A stretch of 64,000 nucleotides of DNA from Sulfurovum sp. (lineage in GTDB: Bacteria; Campylobacterota; Campylobacteria; Campylobacterales; Sulfurovaceae), in assembly GCA_027068485.1 (NCBI GenBank), contig JAMOSB010000007.1, positions 110,461 through 174,460 of the forward strand. The letters are read 5' to 3'. Shown one piece after another: positions 37,797-46,127 of the stretch (the stretch's first letter is position 1; every line of letters starts with the position of its first letter). The notes below the pieces were generated by a model that saw only the letters and a program-made list of their open reading frames with translations, did no database searches and had not been told where the DNA came from. The position numbers and the translations under genes are program-made.

Positions 37797-37802
37797 ATTA
37801 TA
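37797..37802 (-). promoter_or_regulatory. -10 box immediately before the nucleotidyltransferase gene
   Basis: TATAAT on the minus strand, separated from ATG by CTCTCTC (7 bases) and with no ribosome binding site between. This is the same arrangement as before mlaE and thiL. Confidence 0.5.
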
Positions 37803-37809
37803 GGTGATA

Positions 37810-37829
37810 GCACCTTAAGGGTGCTTAAG
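37810..37829. promoter_or_regulatory. Compact palindromic site in the divergent promoter region
   Basis: GCACC-TTAAG-GGTGC is a perfect inverted repeat at 37810-37824, and CTTAAG occurs again at 37824-37829. It lies between the two divergent -10 boxes (37797-37802 minus, 37841-37846 plus) and so is placed to act as an operator. The regulator is unknown. Confidence 0.35.
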
Positions 37830-37840
37830 AGAATACGCGT

Positions 37841-37846
37841 TATAAT
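37841..37846 (+). promoter_or_regulatory. -10 box of the outer-membrane beta-barrel gene
   Basis: TATAAT, 35 bases before ATG 37882, with AAAGGAG as ribosome binding site in between. Confidence 0.5.
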
Positions 37847-37881
37847 TGAGTAACTATATCGGTGTGACTAAAGGAGTGATA

Positions 37882-38484
37882 ATGAAAAGAGTATCTATAA
37901 CAGTGGCAATACTATCTGTAGCGACGAGTCTACTTGTAGCAGGGGGTAATACCAAAGAGGTGATGCCTGCTCAAGATCCTATTGTTGTGATTCCTGCGGT
38001 GAAGCCATTCTATCTGGGTATGGGGATATCTGCTCAGAGTGTACGAGAGGGGGGTGTTTCGGTCGATTGGGATGGACGAAAGGAGCAAGATAGACTGGGA
38101 AGCTATAGTGTCGTCGGGGGGTATCACTACAATGAGTACTTTGCGATTGAAGCACGCTACACTGCAAGCTACACCCATGAAGATGTGGTAGAGATGAAGA
38201 CGCTTAGTCTCTTTGCCAAACCACACTACCCTGTGTTAGGAGGGATTTCACTCTATGGACTCTTGGGTGCGGGGTATATCGATATCACAGCAGAAGACTA
38301 CCGTGCCAAAGATATGGATGATACACAGTTTCAGTGGGGTGGTGGTATCTCCTATCAGTTAGTGGAAAATGTTGCAATCTTTGCAGACTACACCTTCCTT
38401 GCCAAAGCGCTTGATGGGACTTTTATCAAAGCTTCTGATGTCGATATCGATTCGATGAATATTGGGTTTAACTATCAGTTCTAA
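37882..38484 (+). CDS. Small outer-membrane beta-barrel protein
   Basis: A 200-residue protein with a signal peptide (VSITVAILSVATSLLVAGG), alternating hydrophobic strands and a terminal GFNYQF with final Phe, typical for eight-strand OmpA/OmpX-like barrels (YLGMGISAQ at the start, FAIEARYTAS, LYGLLGAGY, QWGGGISYQL). ATG 37882 follows AAAGGAG. It precedes the polysaccharide kinase gene but has its own probable terminator. The exact role is unknown. Confidence 0.8.
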   Translation: MKRVSITVAILSVATSLLVAGGNTKEVMPAQDPIVVIPAVKPFYLGMGISAQSVREGGVSVDWDGRKEQDRLGSYSVVGGYHYNEYFAIEARYTASYTHEDVVEMKTLSLFAKPHYPVLGGISLYGLLGAGYIDITAEDYRAKDMDDTQFQWGGGISYQLVENVAIFADYTFLAKALDGTFIKASDVDIDSMNIGFNYQF

Positions 38485-38489
38485 TAACC

Positions 38490-38534
38490 TTGAGGGGGGG
38501 GTATCTCCATAACTTCCCTCAATCGTCTCTTTTT
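38490..38534 (+). terminator. Probable terminator after the beta-barrel gene
   Basis: Stem TTGAGGG (38490-38496) with CCCTCAA (38516-38522), a 19-base loop, then a TCGTCTCTTTTT tract. The loop is large, so this is a moderate call. Confidence 0.5.
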
Positions 38535-38570
38535 ACACTCTATTGTTAAGGATACCCAACCTTTTTTGGC

Positions 38571-38576
38571 TATAAT
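38571..38576 (+). promoter_or_regulatory. -10 box of the tyrosine-kinase operon
   Basis: TATAAT 21 bases before the kinase start. A four-codon frame ATG ACA CTG GAA TGA (38587-38601) lies between, its stop overlapping the kinase ATG. Confidence 0.45.
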
Positions 38577-38597
38577 ATCTCTTATTATGACACTGGA

Positions 38598-40895
38598 ATG
38601 ACAATGAAACAGAGTAGAGCCACAGGGTATGAAGATGAGATTGATATCAAAGAGATTTTTAGTATCCTCTACCGCTATTGGGGGATGATAGCGATTTTGG
38701 TACTACTTTCTGGGGTAGTGACTGGCTACTATGCCTACTTTATGCCCAATCTCTATAAAGCCTCTGCTACTGTAGAGGTAGGGGTGGAGCATGGAGGCTA
38801 TGGTGGGCAAGATATGCTCTCCAAAGCGATGGATCCTGGGGCAGTGAGTGCAGATAGTGAGATGGATATTATCAAATCCCGCTTCCTCGTTGAGAAGGCA
38901 CTTAAAAAGATCAACTTTACCCATCGCTACTATGTCACCCGTAGATTTAAAGAGGTCGAACTCTACGACCAGAGTCCCATTCAAGTAGGACTCTTACGGG
39001 GGGTGGGTATCTCCTTTGACTTCTATCCTATCGATGCGACGCACTATCGTCTCGTCGTCCCCTCAAAGGGGCGTGACTGGTCATATGATGAGGTCTTGCT
39101 CTATGGTGAAGAGATCGTCACAACCCACTTCCATCTCAATATCATCAAGCACCGTATCCCAACAGAGAGTCGCTACCGTTTTGTCGTCTATAGCCCTGAG
39201 GCGGTAGTGCGTGAGATACAGGGAGGGGTGAGTGTCCGACAAAAGTCCAAACACTCCACTCTCCTTGAGATCTCCTACTACGACCATGTACCTAAGCGGG
39301 CTCAAGCGTTTGCCAATGCCCTCTCTGAAGCCTATATCGAGCAGAGTATTGAGAAGAAGACCAAAGAGGCGACACGCAAACTCGCGTTTATCGATAATCA
39401 GTTGAAGTTTATCACCCAGAGTCTCAGAGGCTCAGCGATCAAGCTAGAGGAGTTTAAGCGTGCCTCCAATACGGTAGATCTCTCCCGCAAAGCCAAGACT
39501 CTTAGTACGCAGTTACAGGGCTATGAGCTACAGCTCTCTGAGGTGACGATGCGAGAGGTGGTCTTGGATAGACTCTTCAAGCAGATTGATGGAGCAGAAA
39601 ACTTAGAGAGCCTCTCTATTGCGGGGTTGGATATGTCGGAGTCTTCACTGGCACTCAAGCTACAAGAGCTTCAAGATAGTGTGGTCAAGAAGCGGATTTT
39701 ACGAGAGGAGTATACCGAGATCTCCTCTGAGGTGATTAAGTTGAGCAGAAAGATACTACAGCTCAAAGAGATTATTATCGCAACGATTCGTAACCTACGA
39801 GCCAATATCAAAGAGCGACGCATGCTATTAGAGTCGGCTATTGCCAAAGCACAAAAAGCGTTTGAGCAACTCCCTGCAGATGAGCGGGTCTATGGGGAGC
39901 TAGAGCGACGCTTTGTGGTCAATGAGAAGATCTACTCCTACCTTTTGGGCAAACGCTCAGAGACCGCGATTATCAAAGCCTCAACGGTGAGTAAAAATAG
40001 GATTATTGATCGGGCGTTAGTGCCTGAAGGCCCTATTAAGCCTAAGCGAAAGCTCATTGTCCTTGCGGGGGTGGTCTTTGGGGGGATTTTGGGGGTTGTC
40101 TTGGCATTTATTCGTGCCTTTTTGGATGATCGTATCAAAGAGGAGGAGGATATCTCCAAGATGACAGATTTACCTATCTTGGCACTAATCCCCCACCTAG
40201 AGGAGGGGGAGGAGAAGCCCAAAGAGACGATTAAGGTCTTCGATTCACCCAAGTCACTCTGGGCAGAGTCCTTTAGAAACCTGCGTACCAACTTACAGTT
40301 TATGAACACGCAAGAGGGGAGTCAGAGTATCGCTATCACCTCGACAGTGGGTAAGGAGGGGAAGACAACAATCTGTGTCAACCTTGGGGGGATTATGAGT
40401 ATGGCTGAAAAGCGGACGGTGATCCTTGGGTTGGATATGCGTAAGCCTACACTTCATAAGAAGTTTGGACTACACAATCATGAAGGGATGAGTACACTAC
40501 TCTCAGGGACGACGCGTCTCAATGATGTCATACAGCATACGAACTACCCTAGGCTTGATATCATCGCTTCAGGTCCTATCCCTCCCAACCCAAGTGAGTT
40601 GATTCAGAGTGAGTTGATGGCTAAGGTCTTGGAGAAACTCAAAGAGGTCTATGATGTGATTATCCTCGATACACCTCCTATTGGGTTGGTGACAGATGCA
40701 CGGGTCTTGATGCACCTTGCGGATCTCAATCTCTACCTCCTTAAAGCAGACTACTCCAAAAAGAGCTTTTTACACACCATTAATCAGCTCTCAGAGTATC
40801 CCGATATCCACTCAATGGGTATCGTACTCAATAATCTTAAAATGACAAAGCATGGCTATGGTAATGGCTATGGCTACTATGAGGAGAAGGCATAA
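38598..40895 (+). CDS. Polysaccharide co-polymerase with BY-kinase domain (Wzc type)
   Basis: Inner-membrane chain-length regulator and tyrosine autokinase for capsule or exopolysaccharide. Order in 765 residues: N-terminal Wzz domain with helix about 30-52, long periplasmic coiled-coil region, second helix about 490-512, then the cytoplasmic BY-kinase with Walker A STVGKEGKTT (about 580), Walker A' LGLDMRKPTLH, Walker B VIILDTPP and a Tyr-rich tail (GYGNGYGYYEE). ATG 38598 is used; ATG 38604 is also possible, and the ribosome binding site is weak. It overlaps the phosphatase gene by TAATG. Confidence 0.93.
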   Translation: MTMKQSRATGYEDEIDIKEIFSILYRYWGMIAILVLLSGVVTGYYAYFMPNLYKASATVEVGVEHGGYGGQDMLSKAMDPGAVSADSEMDIIKSRFLVEKALKKINFTHRYYVTRRFKEVELYDQSPIQVGLLRGVGISFDFYPIDATHYRLVVPSKGRDWSYDEVLLYGEEIVTTHFHLNIIKHRIPTESRYRFVVYSPEAVVREIQGGVSVRQKSKHSTLLEISYYDHVPKRAQAFANALSEAYIEQSIEKKTKEATRKLAFIDNQLKFITQSLRGSAIKLEEFKRASNTVDLSRKAKTLSTQLQGYELQLSEVTMREVVLDRLFKQIDGAENLESLSIAGLDMSESSLALKLQELQDSVVKKRILREEYTEISSEVIKLSRKILQLKEIIIATIRNLRANIKERRMLLESAIAKAQKAFEQLPADERVYGELERRFVVNEKIYSYLLGKRSETAIIKASTVSKNRIIDRALVPEGPIKPKRKLIVLAGVVFGGILGVVLAFIRAFLDDRIKEEEDISKMTDLPILALIPHLEEGEEKPKETIKVFDSPKSLWAESFRNLRTNLQFMNTQEGSQSIAITSTVGKEGKTTICVNLGGIMSMAEKRTVILGLDMRKPTLHKKFGLHNHEGMSTLLSGTTRLNDVIQHTNYPRLDIIASGPIPPNPSELIQSELMAKVLEKLKEVYDVIILDTPPIGLVTDARVLMHLADLNLYLLKADYSKKSFLHTINQLSEYPDIHSMGIVLNNLKMTKHGYGNGYGYYEEKA

Positions 40896-41632
40896 TGAGA
40901 TGGGATTTTTGGCATAAAAAAGAGCCTCTACCACAAGCTCCTACCCCAACGGTAGATCTCCACTCCCATCTCATTCCTGGGATTGATGATGGCTCAGGGA
41001 GTATGGAGGAGAGTCTGACTCTCCTGCGACACATGGAGCGTCTAGGCTATGAGAAGATCATCACAACCCCCCATGTGATGGTCGATATCTACCGTAACAC
41101 CTCCGCAGGGATCAAAGAGGGGTTGGTCGCACTTCAAGCAGCAGCCAGATCAGAGGGGATTAAGATCACTATAGAAGCGGGAGCGGAGTACTACCTTGAT
41201 GAGGGGTTCTATAGCCATCTCGAGAGTGGAGAGGTGATGGCGATTCAGGGTACCTATGTCCTTTTTGAGACTTCACATATTGCCAAGCCCCTACAGCTTG
41301 AAGAGATGATATTTGAGATCGCTTCACAGGGTTATACACCGCTTTTGGCTCACCCTGAGCGGTATCGTTATATCCAAGACCCACAGCAGGAGTATGGACG
41401 GCTCAAAGAGCTGGGTGTTTTGTTTCAGATCGATCTCAACTCTCTTGGGGGCTACTACGGTAAGAGTGCCAAGAAGCGGGTAGAGTTTTTGAGTCGTGAG
41501 GGTATGGTAGATTTTGTGGGGAGTGATCTCCATAGCTACCGCCATATCGAGGAGCTTGCCAAGGTCTTGCACTCAACTGCCTATCAGAGACTCTGTGCCT
41601 CCAACACCATACGCAATGATGCGTTGAGATAG
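40895..41632 (+). CDS. PHP-family protein-tyrosine phosphatase (CpsB/CapC/Wzb-like)
   Basis: Metal-dependent tyrosine phosphatase that counters the BY-kinase. The 245-residue protein has the PHP motifs VDLHSHLIPGIDDG, ITTPHVM, LAHPERYRYI and FVGSDLHS. Its position directly after the kinase, in TAATG overlap, matches the kinase-phosphatase pair of capsule loci. Confidence 0.92.
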   Translation: MRWDFWHKKEPLPQAPTPTVDLHSHLIPGIDDGSGSMEESLTLLRHMERLGYEKIITTPHVMVDIYRNTSAGIKEGLVALQAAARSEGIKITIEAGAEYYLDEGFYSHLESGEVMAIQGTYVLFETSHIAKPLQLEEMIFEIASQGYTPLLAHPERYRYIQDPQQEYGRLKELGVLFQIDLNSLGGYYGKSAKKRVEFLSREGMVDFVGSDLHSYRHIEELAKVLHSTAYQRLCASNTIRNDALR

Positions 41633-41633
41633 T

Positions 41634-42635
41634 ATGACTTTAGGTTTTGTGGGGATGGTAGCGGGGTTCTCGTTTCTCTTGGCACTGCTCTTGATCTGGT
41701 TGCTGAAGCACTATGCGGGGTGTTTGGGGCTGATCGATCATCCCAATGCACGCAGTATCCATCTCCAAGCGACCCCACGCGGTGCAGGGGTAGGGATCTA
41801 TGTTGCGGTGAGTATCGCACTCTTTGTGGGGTGCTTTGATCTGATGTACTCCTATTTTTGGAGTTGGGTTGCACTCTTTTTGGTGATGTGTGTGGGACTC
41901 TATGATGACTACTACGACACCTCACACAGTGCGAAGTTTATGGTGATTATCGGTAGTACACTACTGCTACTCTTTGATGGGATTGTGATTGAGGATTTGG
42001 GTACTTTTTTGGGGATACCGCTCTTCTTGGCGTGGTTTGCAATGCCCTTTACCCTCTTTGTGGTGGTGGGGTTTACCAATGCACTCAATCTGATCGATGG
42101 ATTAGATGGGCTTGCGGGGACACTGAGTCTGATTATCCTTGGGAGCTTTGGCTTGATAGGCTACTGGTATGAAGATCCCTTTATTCTCCTTGTCGCCTCT
42201 GCCTTTATGGGGGCATTGGTCGCCTTTTTACTCTTCAACTGGTATCCTGCATCACTCTTTATGGGTGATAGTGGCTCGTTGAGTCTGGGGTTTGTCATCT
42301 CTATCTTAGCGATTGAGTCCTTGGAGTATATTGATGCGGTGAGTATCCTCTTCTTGGCTGCGGTGCCTATCTTGGATACCTTGGTGGTAGTCCTCCGACG
42401 CCTTCGTACCCACCACTCACTCTTTCTCCCCGATAGACTCCACACCCACCATCTACTCAGAGAATCCCTCTCTCATAGCACCCCTAAAAGTGTCCTTCTC
42501 CTCGCCCTCATCCAACTCCTCTATAGCACCCTAGGCTTGGTCACGACAGGATGGATAGAGGAAGAGGTGATGTTGATACTCTTTGTGTTCACTATCCTCT
42601 TGCTTTATGGTGTGGTGAGTCGTCGGATAGGGTAG
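41634..42635 (+). CDS. WecA/MraY-family undecaprenyl-phosphate sugar-1-phosphate transferase
   Basis: A 333-residue polytopic enzyme starting glycan assembly on undecaprenyl phosphate. Family features: HPNARSIHLQATPRGAG, GLYDDYYD, NALNLIDGLDGLAG and FMGDSGSLSLGF, and the HHLLRES loop. It starts 2 bases after the phosphatase stop. The sugar is not identifiable; GlcNAc is common in this family. No glycosyltransferases follow in this window. Confidence 0.9.
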   Translation: MTLGFVGMVAGFSFLLALLLIWLLKHYAGCLGLIDHPNARSIHLQATPRGAGVGIYVAVSIALFVGCFDLMYSYFWSWVALFLVMCVGLYDDYYDTSHSAKFMVIIGSTLLLLFDGIVIEDLGTFLGIPLFLAWFAMPFTLFVVVGFTNALNLIDGLDGLAGTLSLIILGSFGLIGYWYEDPFILLVASAFMGALVAFLLFNWYPASLFMGDSGSLSLGFVISILAIESLEYIDAVSILFLAAVPILDTLVVVLRRLRTHHSLFLPDRLHTHHLLRESLSHSTPKSVLLLALIQLLYSTLGLVTTGWIEEEVMLILFVFTILLLYGVVSRRIG

Positions 42636-42686
42636 GGGATAGTGAGTCTATTTAGGAAAATTTTGAGGTATTGGAGGGGGAAAAGA

Positions 42687-42708
42687 GACACCCCCAAACA
42701 AAGGGGTG
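42687..42708 (-). terminator. Possible terminator of the superoxide reductase gene
   Basis: Stem ACACCCC/GGGGTGT with an 8-base loop; read on the minus strand it is followed by CTCTTTTCC. It lies 14 bases after the superoxide reductase stop, between convergent genes. The T tract is short. Confidence 0.45.
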
Positions 42709-42721
42709 TTGTAGGGGGAGA

Positions 42722-43105
42722 TTAGTTGACTGTCACTTCGACAGGTGTACCTTCCCAGATACCGTGTTTTGTACAGTAGCCGTGTGCTACAAGTTTGAGT
42801 TTTTTACCTGTTGGGATGATGGTAAAAGTAGTGGTGTTGTGAGCTTTTGTGTTACCTAGTGTACCTGGTACATAAGTTGCTTGAGCTAGTTTAACCTCAC
42901 CATTGAAGAGGGTAACTGACTCGATATAGTGATCAAAATCATCAGGGTGAGTATACTCATTACCCATCTTGACTGTCACCTCAAAAGGCTCACCTGCTGT
43001 GGCTGTCTCTGCACAGTGGATAAAAGGAGAGTGTCTATCGATAAGGTCTTTTTTGGCTTCTCTCTCTACTTGGTCAATATCTACATACTTGTTAATTTTT
43101 GGCAT
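42722..43105 (-). CDS. sor: Superoxide reductase (neelaredoxin/desulfoferrodoxin family)
   Basis: Reduces superoxide to peroxide without oxygen release. The 127-residue protein is the class II (one iron) form: iron ligands are in HSPFI (His about 26), the HPDDFDHYI segment and CTKHGIWEG (Cys plus His near the C-terminus). There is no N-terminal rubredoxin-like iron site. The catalytic-loop residue pattern has RHSPFI, with K replaced by R relative to the usual EKHxP. It is the last gene on the minus strand after the sdhABE run but is separated by a 77-base gap. Confidence 0.93.
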   Translation of the reverse strand: MPKINKYVDIDQVEREAKKDLIDRHSPFIHCAETATAGEPFEVTVKMGNEYTHPDDFDHYIESVTLFNGEVKLAQATYVPGTLGNTKAHNTTTFTIIPTGKKLKLVAHGYCTKHGIWEGTPVEVTVN

Positions 43106-43182
43106 ATGCTATCCTTTTGTTAAATTTGTAAACCCATTATAGCATAACTTTTTTTAATTAGGACTATTTTTATCCTATTCTA

Positions 43183-44193
43183 TTAGCGAAAGTAGAAATC
43201 GACCAAGAAGTGAAGGGAGTAGTTGGCACGGTAGTGGTTTGCTTGGTGGAAGTTGACTGCGGGGATAATCTCATAGAAGAGCCACTCTCTCCAGATATTG
43301 GCACGGTAGCTCATCGCTGTGATGTAGTTGTGTATCCCCTCAAAAGATCGCTCTGTACCATCTGATTGGGTATAGGTGTAGCCTGTATCTCCCCAGAAGG
43401 ATTGGGAGAGTTTGAGACCTCGTTTGTGAGAGATCGCCCAGAAGTACTCCGCACTCAGAGCATACTCCATTCCCTTATCCTCAGAGGTACTCTTGCGGTG
43501 GAGCTGAAGTCTCAGTAGCTTTTGGCTACTCAGCGGGTAGTCGAAGTAGAGGTTACTCTCCTCCTCAAACGCATGCTCCACAGAGTACTCAAAGCTCTGT
43601 GTCGGTTCGATACGCCATTCCCCTACTTCAAACAGACGGCTATACTTTGCCCGTATAAAGGGGTTGATACCCCGCATGGCAAGGGAGTATTTCGACTCGA
43701 TACCGTAGAGATGAGAGAGAAAATAGTGGATCCCAATCTCCGCTTGGGGGGTCTCGTCATCGGAGCGATTGTGTAGAAGGTTGGAGGCGTTCTCTCGGGT
43801 GAGATTCTCAACAAAGAGTTTGAAGTGTTGTCTACTCAGGGGTAGGGGGAGCTGTGTACTAAAGTGTGTGGTGTGTTCGTATACTCCTCCTTGGGAGAGG
43901 AGGGTATCGGAGCGTAGACGCACAAAGCTCTCTCCACTATCACGCAAAAACTTCTCATCTTGAAAAAAACGCTCAATGGCACTGCGGTTATCCTCTTGTG
44001 TTGGGGGGTGTATGGCACAGTGGGTCTGGTTGGATTCTCCCAAGAGGAGATGGCTCAGCTGTTGGTCGATGATCGTGGAGTACTCATGGACTTTGAGAGA
44101 GAGGTAGTGGTGTAGGGTGTCGAGTTGGTTGGGTCTATGGGCATGGAGCGTCGCAACGAGTAGGAGAAAAAGAGCTAGATGACGCTGTATCAT
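43183..44193 (-). CDS. Outer-membrane-type protein of unknown function downstream of sdhE
   Basis: A 336-residue exported protein: signal peptide (LALFLLLVATLHA), an N-terminal helical part and a C-terminal beta-rich half with alternating aromatic residues, ending DFYFR (aromatic near the terminus). It looks like an outer-membrane barrel with a periplasmic N-terminal region. No named family is recognised. It starts 34 bases after sdhE and its ribosome binding site sits in a hairpin (44199-44219), so its translation may be limited. Confidence 0.6.
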   Translation of the reverse strand: MIQRHLALFLLLVATLHAHRPNQLDTLHHYLSLKVHEYSTIIDQQLSHLLLGESNQTHCAIHPPTQEDNRSAIERFFQDEKFLRDSGESFVRLRSDTLLSQGGVYEHTTHFSTQLPLPLSRQHFKLFVENLTRENASNLLHNRSDDETPQAEIGIHYFLSHLYGIESKYSLAMRGINPFIRAKYSRLFEVGEWRIEPTQSFEYSVEHAFEEESNLYFDYPLSSQKLLRLQLHRKSTSEDKGMEYALSAEYFWAISHKRGLKLSQSFWGDTGYTYTQSDGTERSFEGIHNYITAMSYRANIWREWLFYEIIPAVNFHQANHYRANYSLHFLVDFYFR

Positions 44194-44198
44194 AGAAG

Positions 44199-44219
44199 AG
44201 TCCTCCCAAAGAGGAGGAT
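44199..44219 (-). promoter_or_regulatory. Hairpin covering the ribosome binding site of the gene after sdhE
   Basis: On the minus strand TCCTCC (44213-44218) can pair with GGAGGA (44201-44206), which is the ribosome binding site 7-8 bases before ATG 44193. Loop 6 bases. The pairing would hide the site when transcripts are free of ribosomes. Confidence 0.4.
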
Positions 44220-44227
44220 CCTAGGGG

Positions 44228-45115
44228 CTACGCAGGGTTGAACTGTGTGGCTTTTTGGACATGGAAGTTGAGTCCAAGCTCTTTTTCGGTCGCACCAAGG
44301 GCGAGGGCAACCATCTGAGGCATATGGAGTACAGGAAGCTCTACATCACGCCCCATGACCTTACTTACATCATCTTGATAGGTGTCAAGTTTGAGGTGAC
44401 AGAGTGGGCAAGGGGTGACCATCATATCGGCATCATTATCGATCGCATCGAGCATCGCATTACCCGCCAACACCTCAGAGGTGTGGTTGGCTTGAAGCTC
44501 CACATGGAATCCACAACATTTGTTTTTGTGGTCATAGTCGACAGGGTTCCCTTCAAGTGCATCGATAAGCTCATCAAGAGAGGTCGGTACATAGGGGTTC
44601 TCTCCGCCATTGCTACTGTGGTGTAGCTCTGATGGGCGGATATTGTGACAGCCATAGAAGGGGGCGATATTGAACTGGCTGAGTGGTGTGACAACCTTCT
44701 CTTTGATCTTATCGAGTCCATACTCATCGATAAGGCAGTAGAGGAAGTGCTTGACCTCACTGGTTCCTTTATACTCTAGCCCTACCTCTGCGAGTTTCTC
44801 ATTGACTCTGGCTTTGAGTTTGGGGTCACTATCTAGTGCGTGTTTGGTCATTGCTGAGTTGAGTTGGCAGGTGTTACAGATGGTGATCATCGTCATCCCT
44901 AGCTTCTCAGCGTAGCAGATATTTCTCGCATTGAGGACATGAGCCAAAAACTCATCAAAATCCTGTAGGTGACTCGCCCCACAACAACTCGCCTCTTCGA
45001 GTATAGTGATCTCAATTCCTAGTTTGTCGGCTACTGCGAGTGTAGAGGAGAGTAGCTCAGGTGTAGACTGCTTTGCGGTACACCCTGTAAAGAGTGCGTA
45101 TTTTAGTGTGCTCAT
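44228..45115 (-). CDS. sdhE: Succinate dehydrogenase/fumarate reductase subunit E (HdrB-like)
   Basis: Third subunit of the non-classical SdhABE/MfrABE enzyme, replacing the haem membrane anchor. The 295-residue protein has two CCG-type domains: first FTGCTAKQS and ASCCGASHL with ITICNTCQLN; second FYGCHNIRPSE, NKCCGFHVELQ and VTPCPLCHLK. These cysteines bind noncubane iron-sulfur clusters in HdrB-like proteins. No transmembrane helix. In the family the enzyme reacts with menaquinol or methylmenaquinol. 9 bases after sdhB. Confidence 0.95.
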   Translation of the reverse strand: MSTLKYALFTGCTAKQSTPELLSSTLAVADKLGIEITILEEASCCGASHLQDFDEFLAHVLNARNICYAEKLGMTMITICNTCQLNSAMTKHALDSDPKLKARVNEKLAEVGLEYKGTSEVKHFLYCLIDEYGLDKIKEKVVTPLSQFNIAPFYGCHNIRPSELHHSSNGGENPYVPTSLDELIDALEGNPVDYDHKNKCCGFHVELQANHTSEVLAGNAMLDAIDNDADMMVTPCPLCHLKLDTYQDDVSKVMGRDVELPVLHMPQMVALALGATEKELGLNFHVQKATQFNPA

Positions 45116-45124
45116 CGTTTCTCC

Positions 45125-46117
45125 CTATAGCTTATTTGTCATCGAGATATCAATCAATTTTTGAACCTCGTCTAGATTTTTGATCTTGGGCATATTGTCA
45201 ATAAATGGTACCCCATCTTGCCAGTGGATCTTCCCTGCTTTGAGCATCTTGATCGCAGTCTTGAGGTGTTTATACATCCCAAGGTAGCCTTCAGAGTAGA
45301 CCACGATATCTGCCTCATCTAAGAACCCATGCTTACGGATACTTCTCACAAAGCCCTCTGCGTGGCGTGTAGCGATATTGCTTCGTGCAACACCCTGCTC
45401 AAACTGCATATTGTGAAGTTTGGTGATCTTCTCGATAGGGTTGAGATCTTTTGGACACGCCTCAGCACACTCATAGCACTTGACACAATCCCAGACCCCC
45501 ACACCTGTCTCAAAGGTGATCTCAAGTCGCTCTTGAGACGCCTCATCACGGGTATCCGCAGTAAATCTAAACGCCGCAGCAAGGGCTGCTGGCCCGAGGT
45601 AGTCCTCATTGACCTGAAGGGCAGGACAGGCGTAGTGACAGCTACCACACTGGATACAGAGATCTGCATCGAGTAGGGCATTGAACTCCTCAATAGACTG
45701 CTTAGTCTCACTCGTAGGGTGTGGCTCTACATCGGCTACGATATAGGGCTTGACCGCTGCGTGTTTGTCCCAGAAGTCTTTTTTGTCGATAATCATATCT
45801 TTGACGGCACGCTTTTTGCTCTGAGGCTCAAAGACCAACTCGTTGTTGAAGAGGTCAAGAAGCTCCATGGCATTTTGTTTACACGCAAGGACTGGTTTGC
45901 CATTGACTTTGATACCACAGGCACCACAGATACCATGACGGCATGAGCGACGGTAGGAGAAGCTCCCATCGTGTTCCCACTTGATACGGTTCATCAAGTC
46001 GAGGATCAGCTCATCTTTGCCCACCTCCATCGTATATGTCTTTGTATAAGGAAGATAGTCAGTCTCAGCGTTAAATCTAAATGCTTTGATATCTACTTTT
46101 CTTGTATCTTTACCCAT
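45125..46117 (-). CDS. sdhB: Succinate dehydrogenase/fumarate reductase iron-sulfur subunit
   Basis: Carries electrons between the flavoprotein and subunit E. The 330-residue protein has an N-terminal plant-type ferredoxin domain (CRHGICGACG and VLAC for the [2Fe-2S] cluster) and a C-terminal bacterial ferredoxin domain (CIQCGSCHYACP, CVKCYECAEACP). The start is ATG 46117 with AAGGAGGG upstream; a longer frame exists but overlaps sdhA. The C-terminal tail after the second cluster is long, as in SdhB of this subtype. 10 bases after sdhA. Confidence 0.95.
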   Translation of the reverse strand: MGKDTRKVDIKAFRFNAETDYLPYTKTYTMEVGKDELILDLMNRIKWEHDGSFSYRRSCRHGICGACGIKVNGKPVLACKQNAMELLDLFNNELVFEPQSKKRAVKDMIIDKKDFWDKHAAVKPYIVADVEPHPTSETKQSIEEFNALLDADLCIQCGSCHYACPALQVNEDYLGPAALAAAFRFTADTRDEASQERLEITFETGVGVWDCVKCYECAEACPKDLNPIEKITKLHNMQFEQGVARSNIATRHAEGFVRSIRKHGFLDEADIVVYSEGYLGMYKHLKTAIKMLKAGKIHWQDGVPFIDNMPKIKNLDEVQKLIDISMTNKL

Positions 46118-46127
46118 TTTACCCTCC

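Noticed and set aside
43205..43226. Sigma-54-like TTGGCAC...TTTGC
   Set aside because: Spacing is wrong and it lies within coding sequence of the outer-membrane-type protein.
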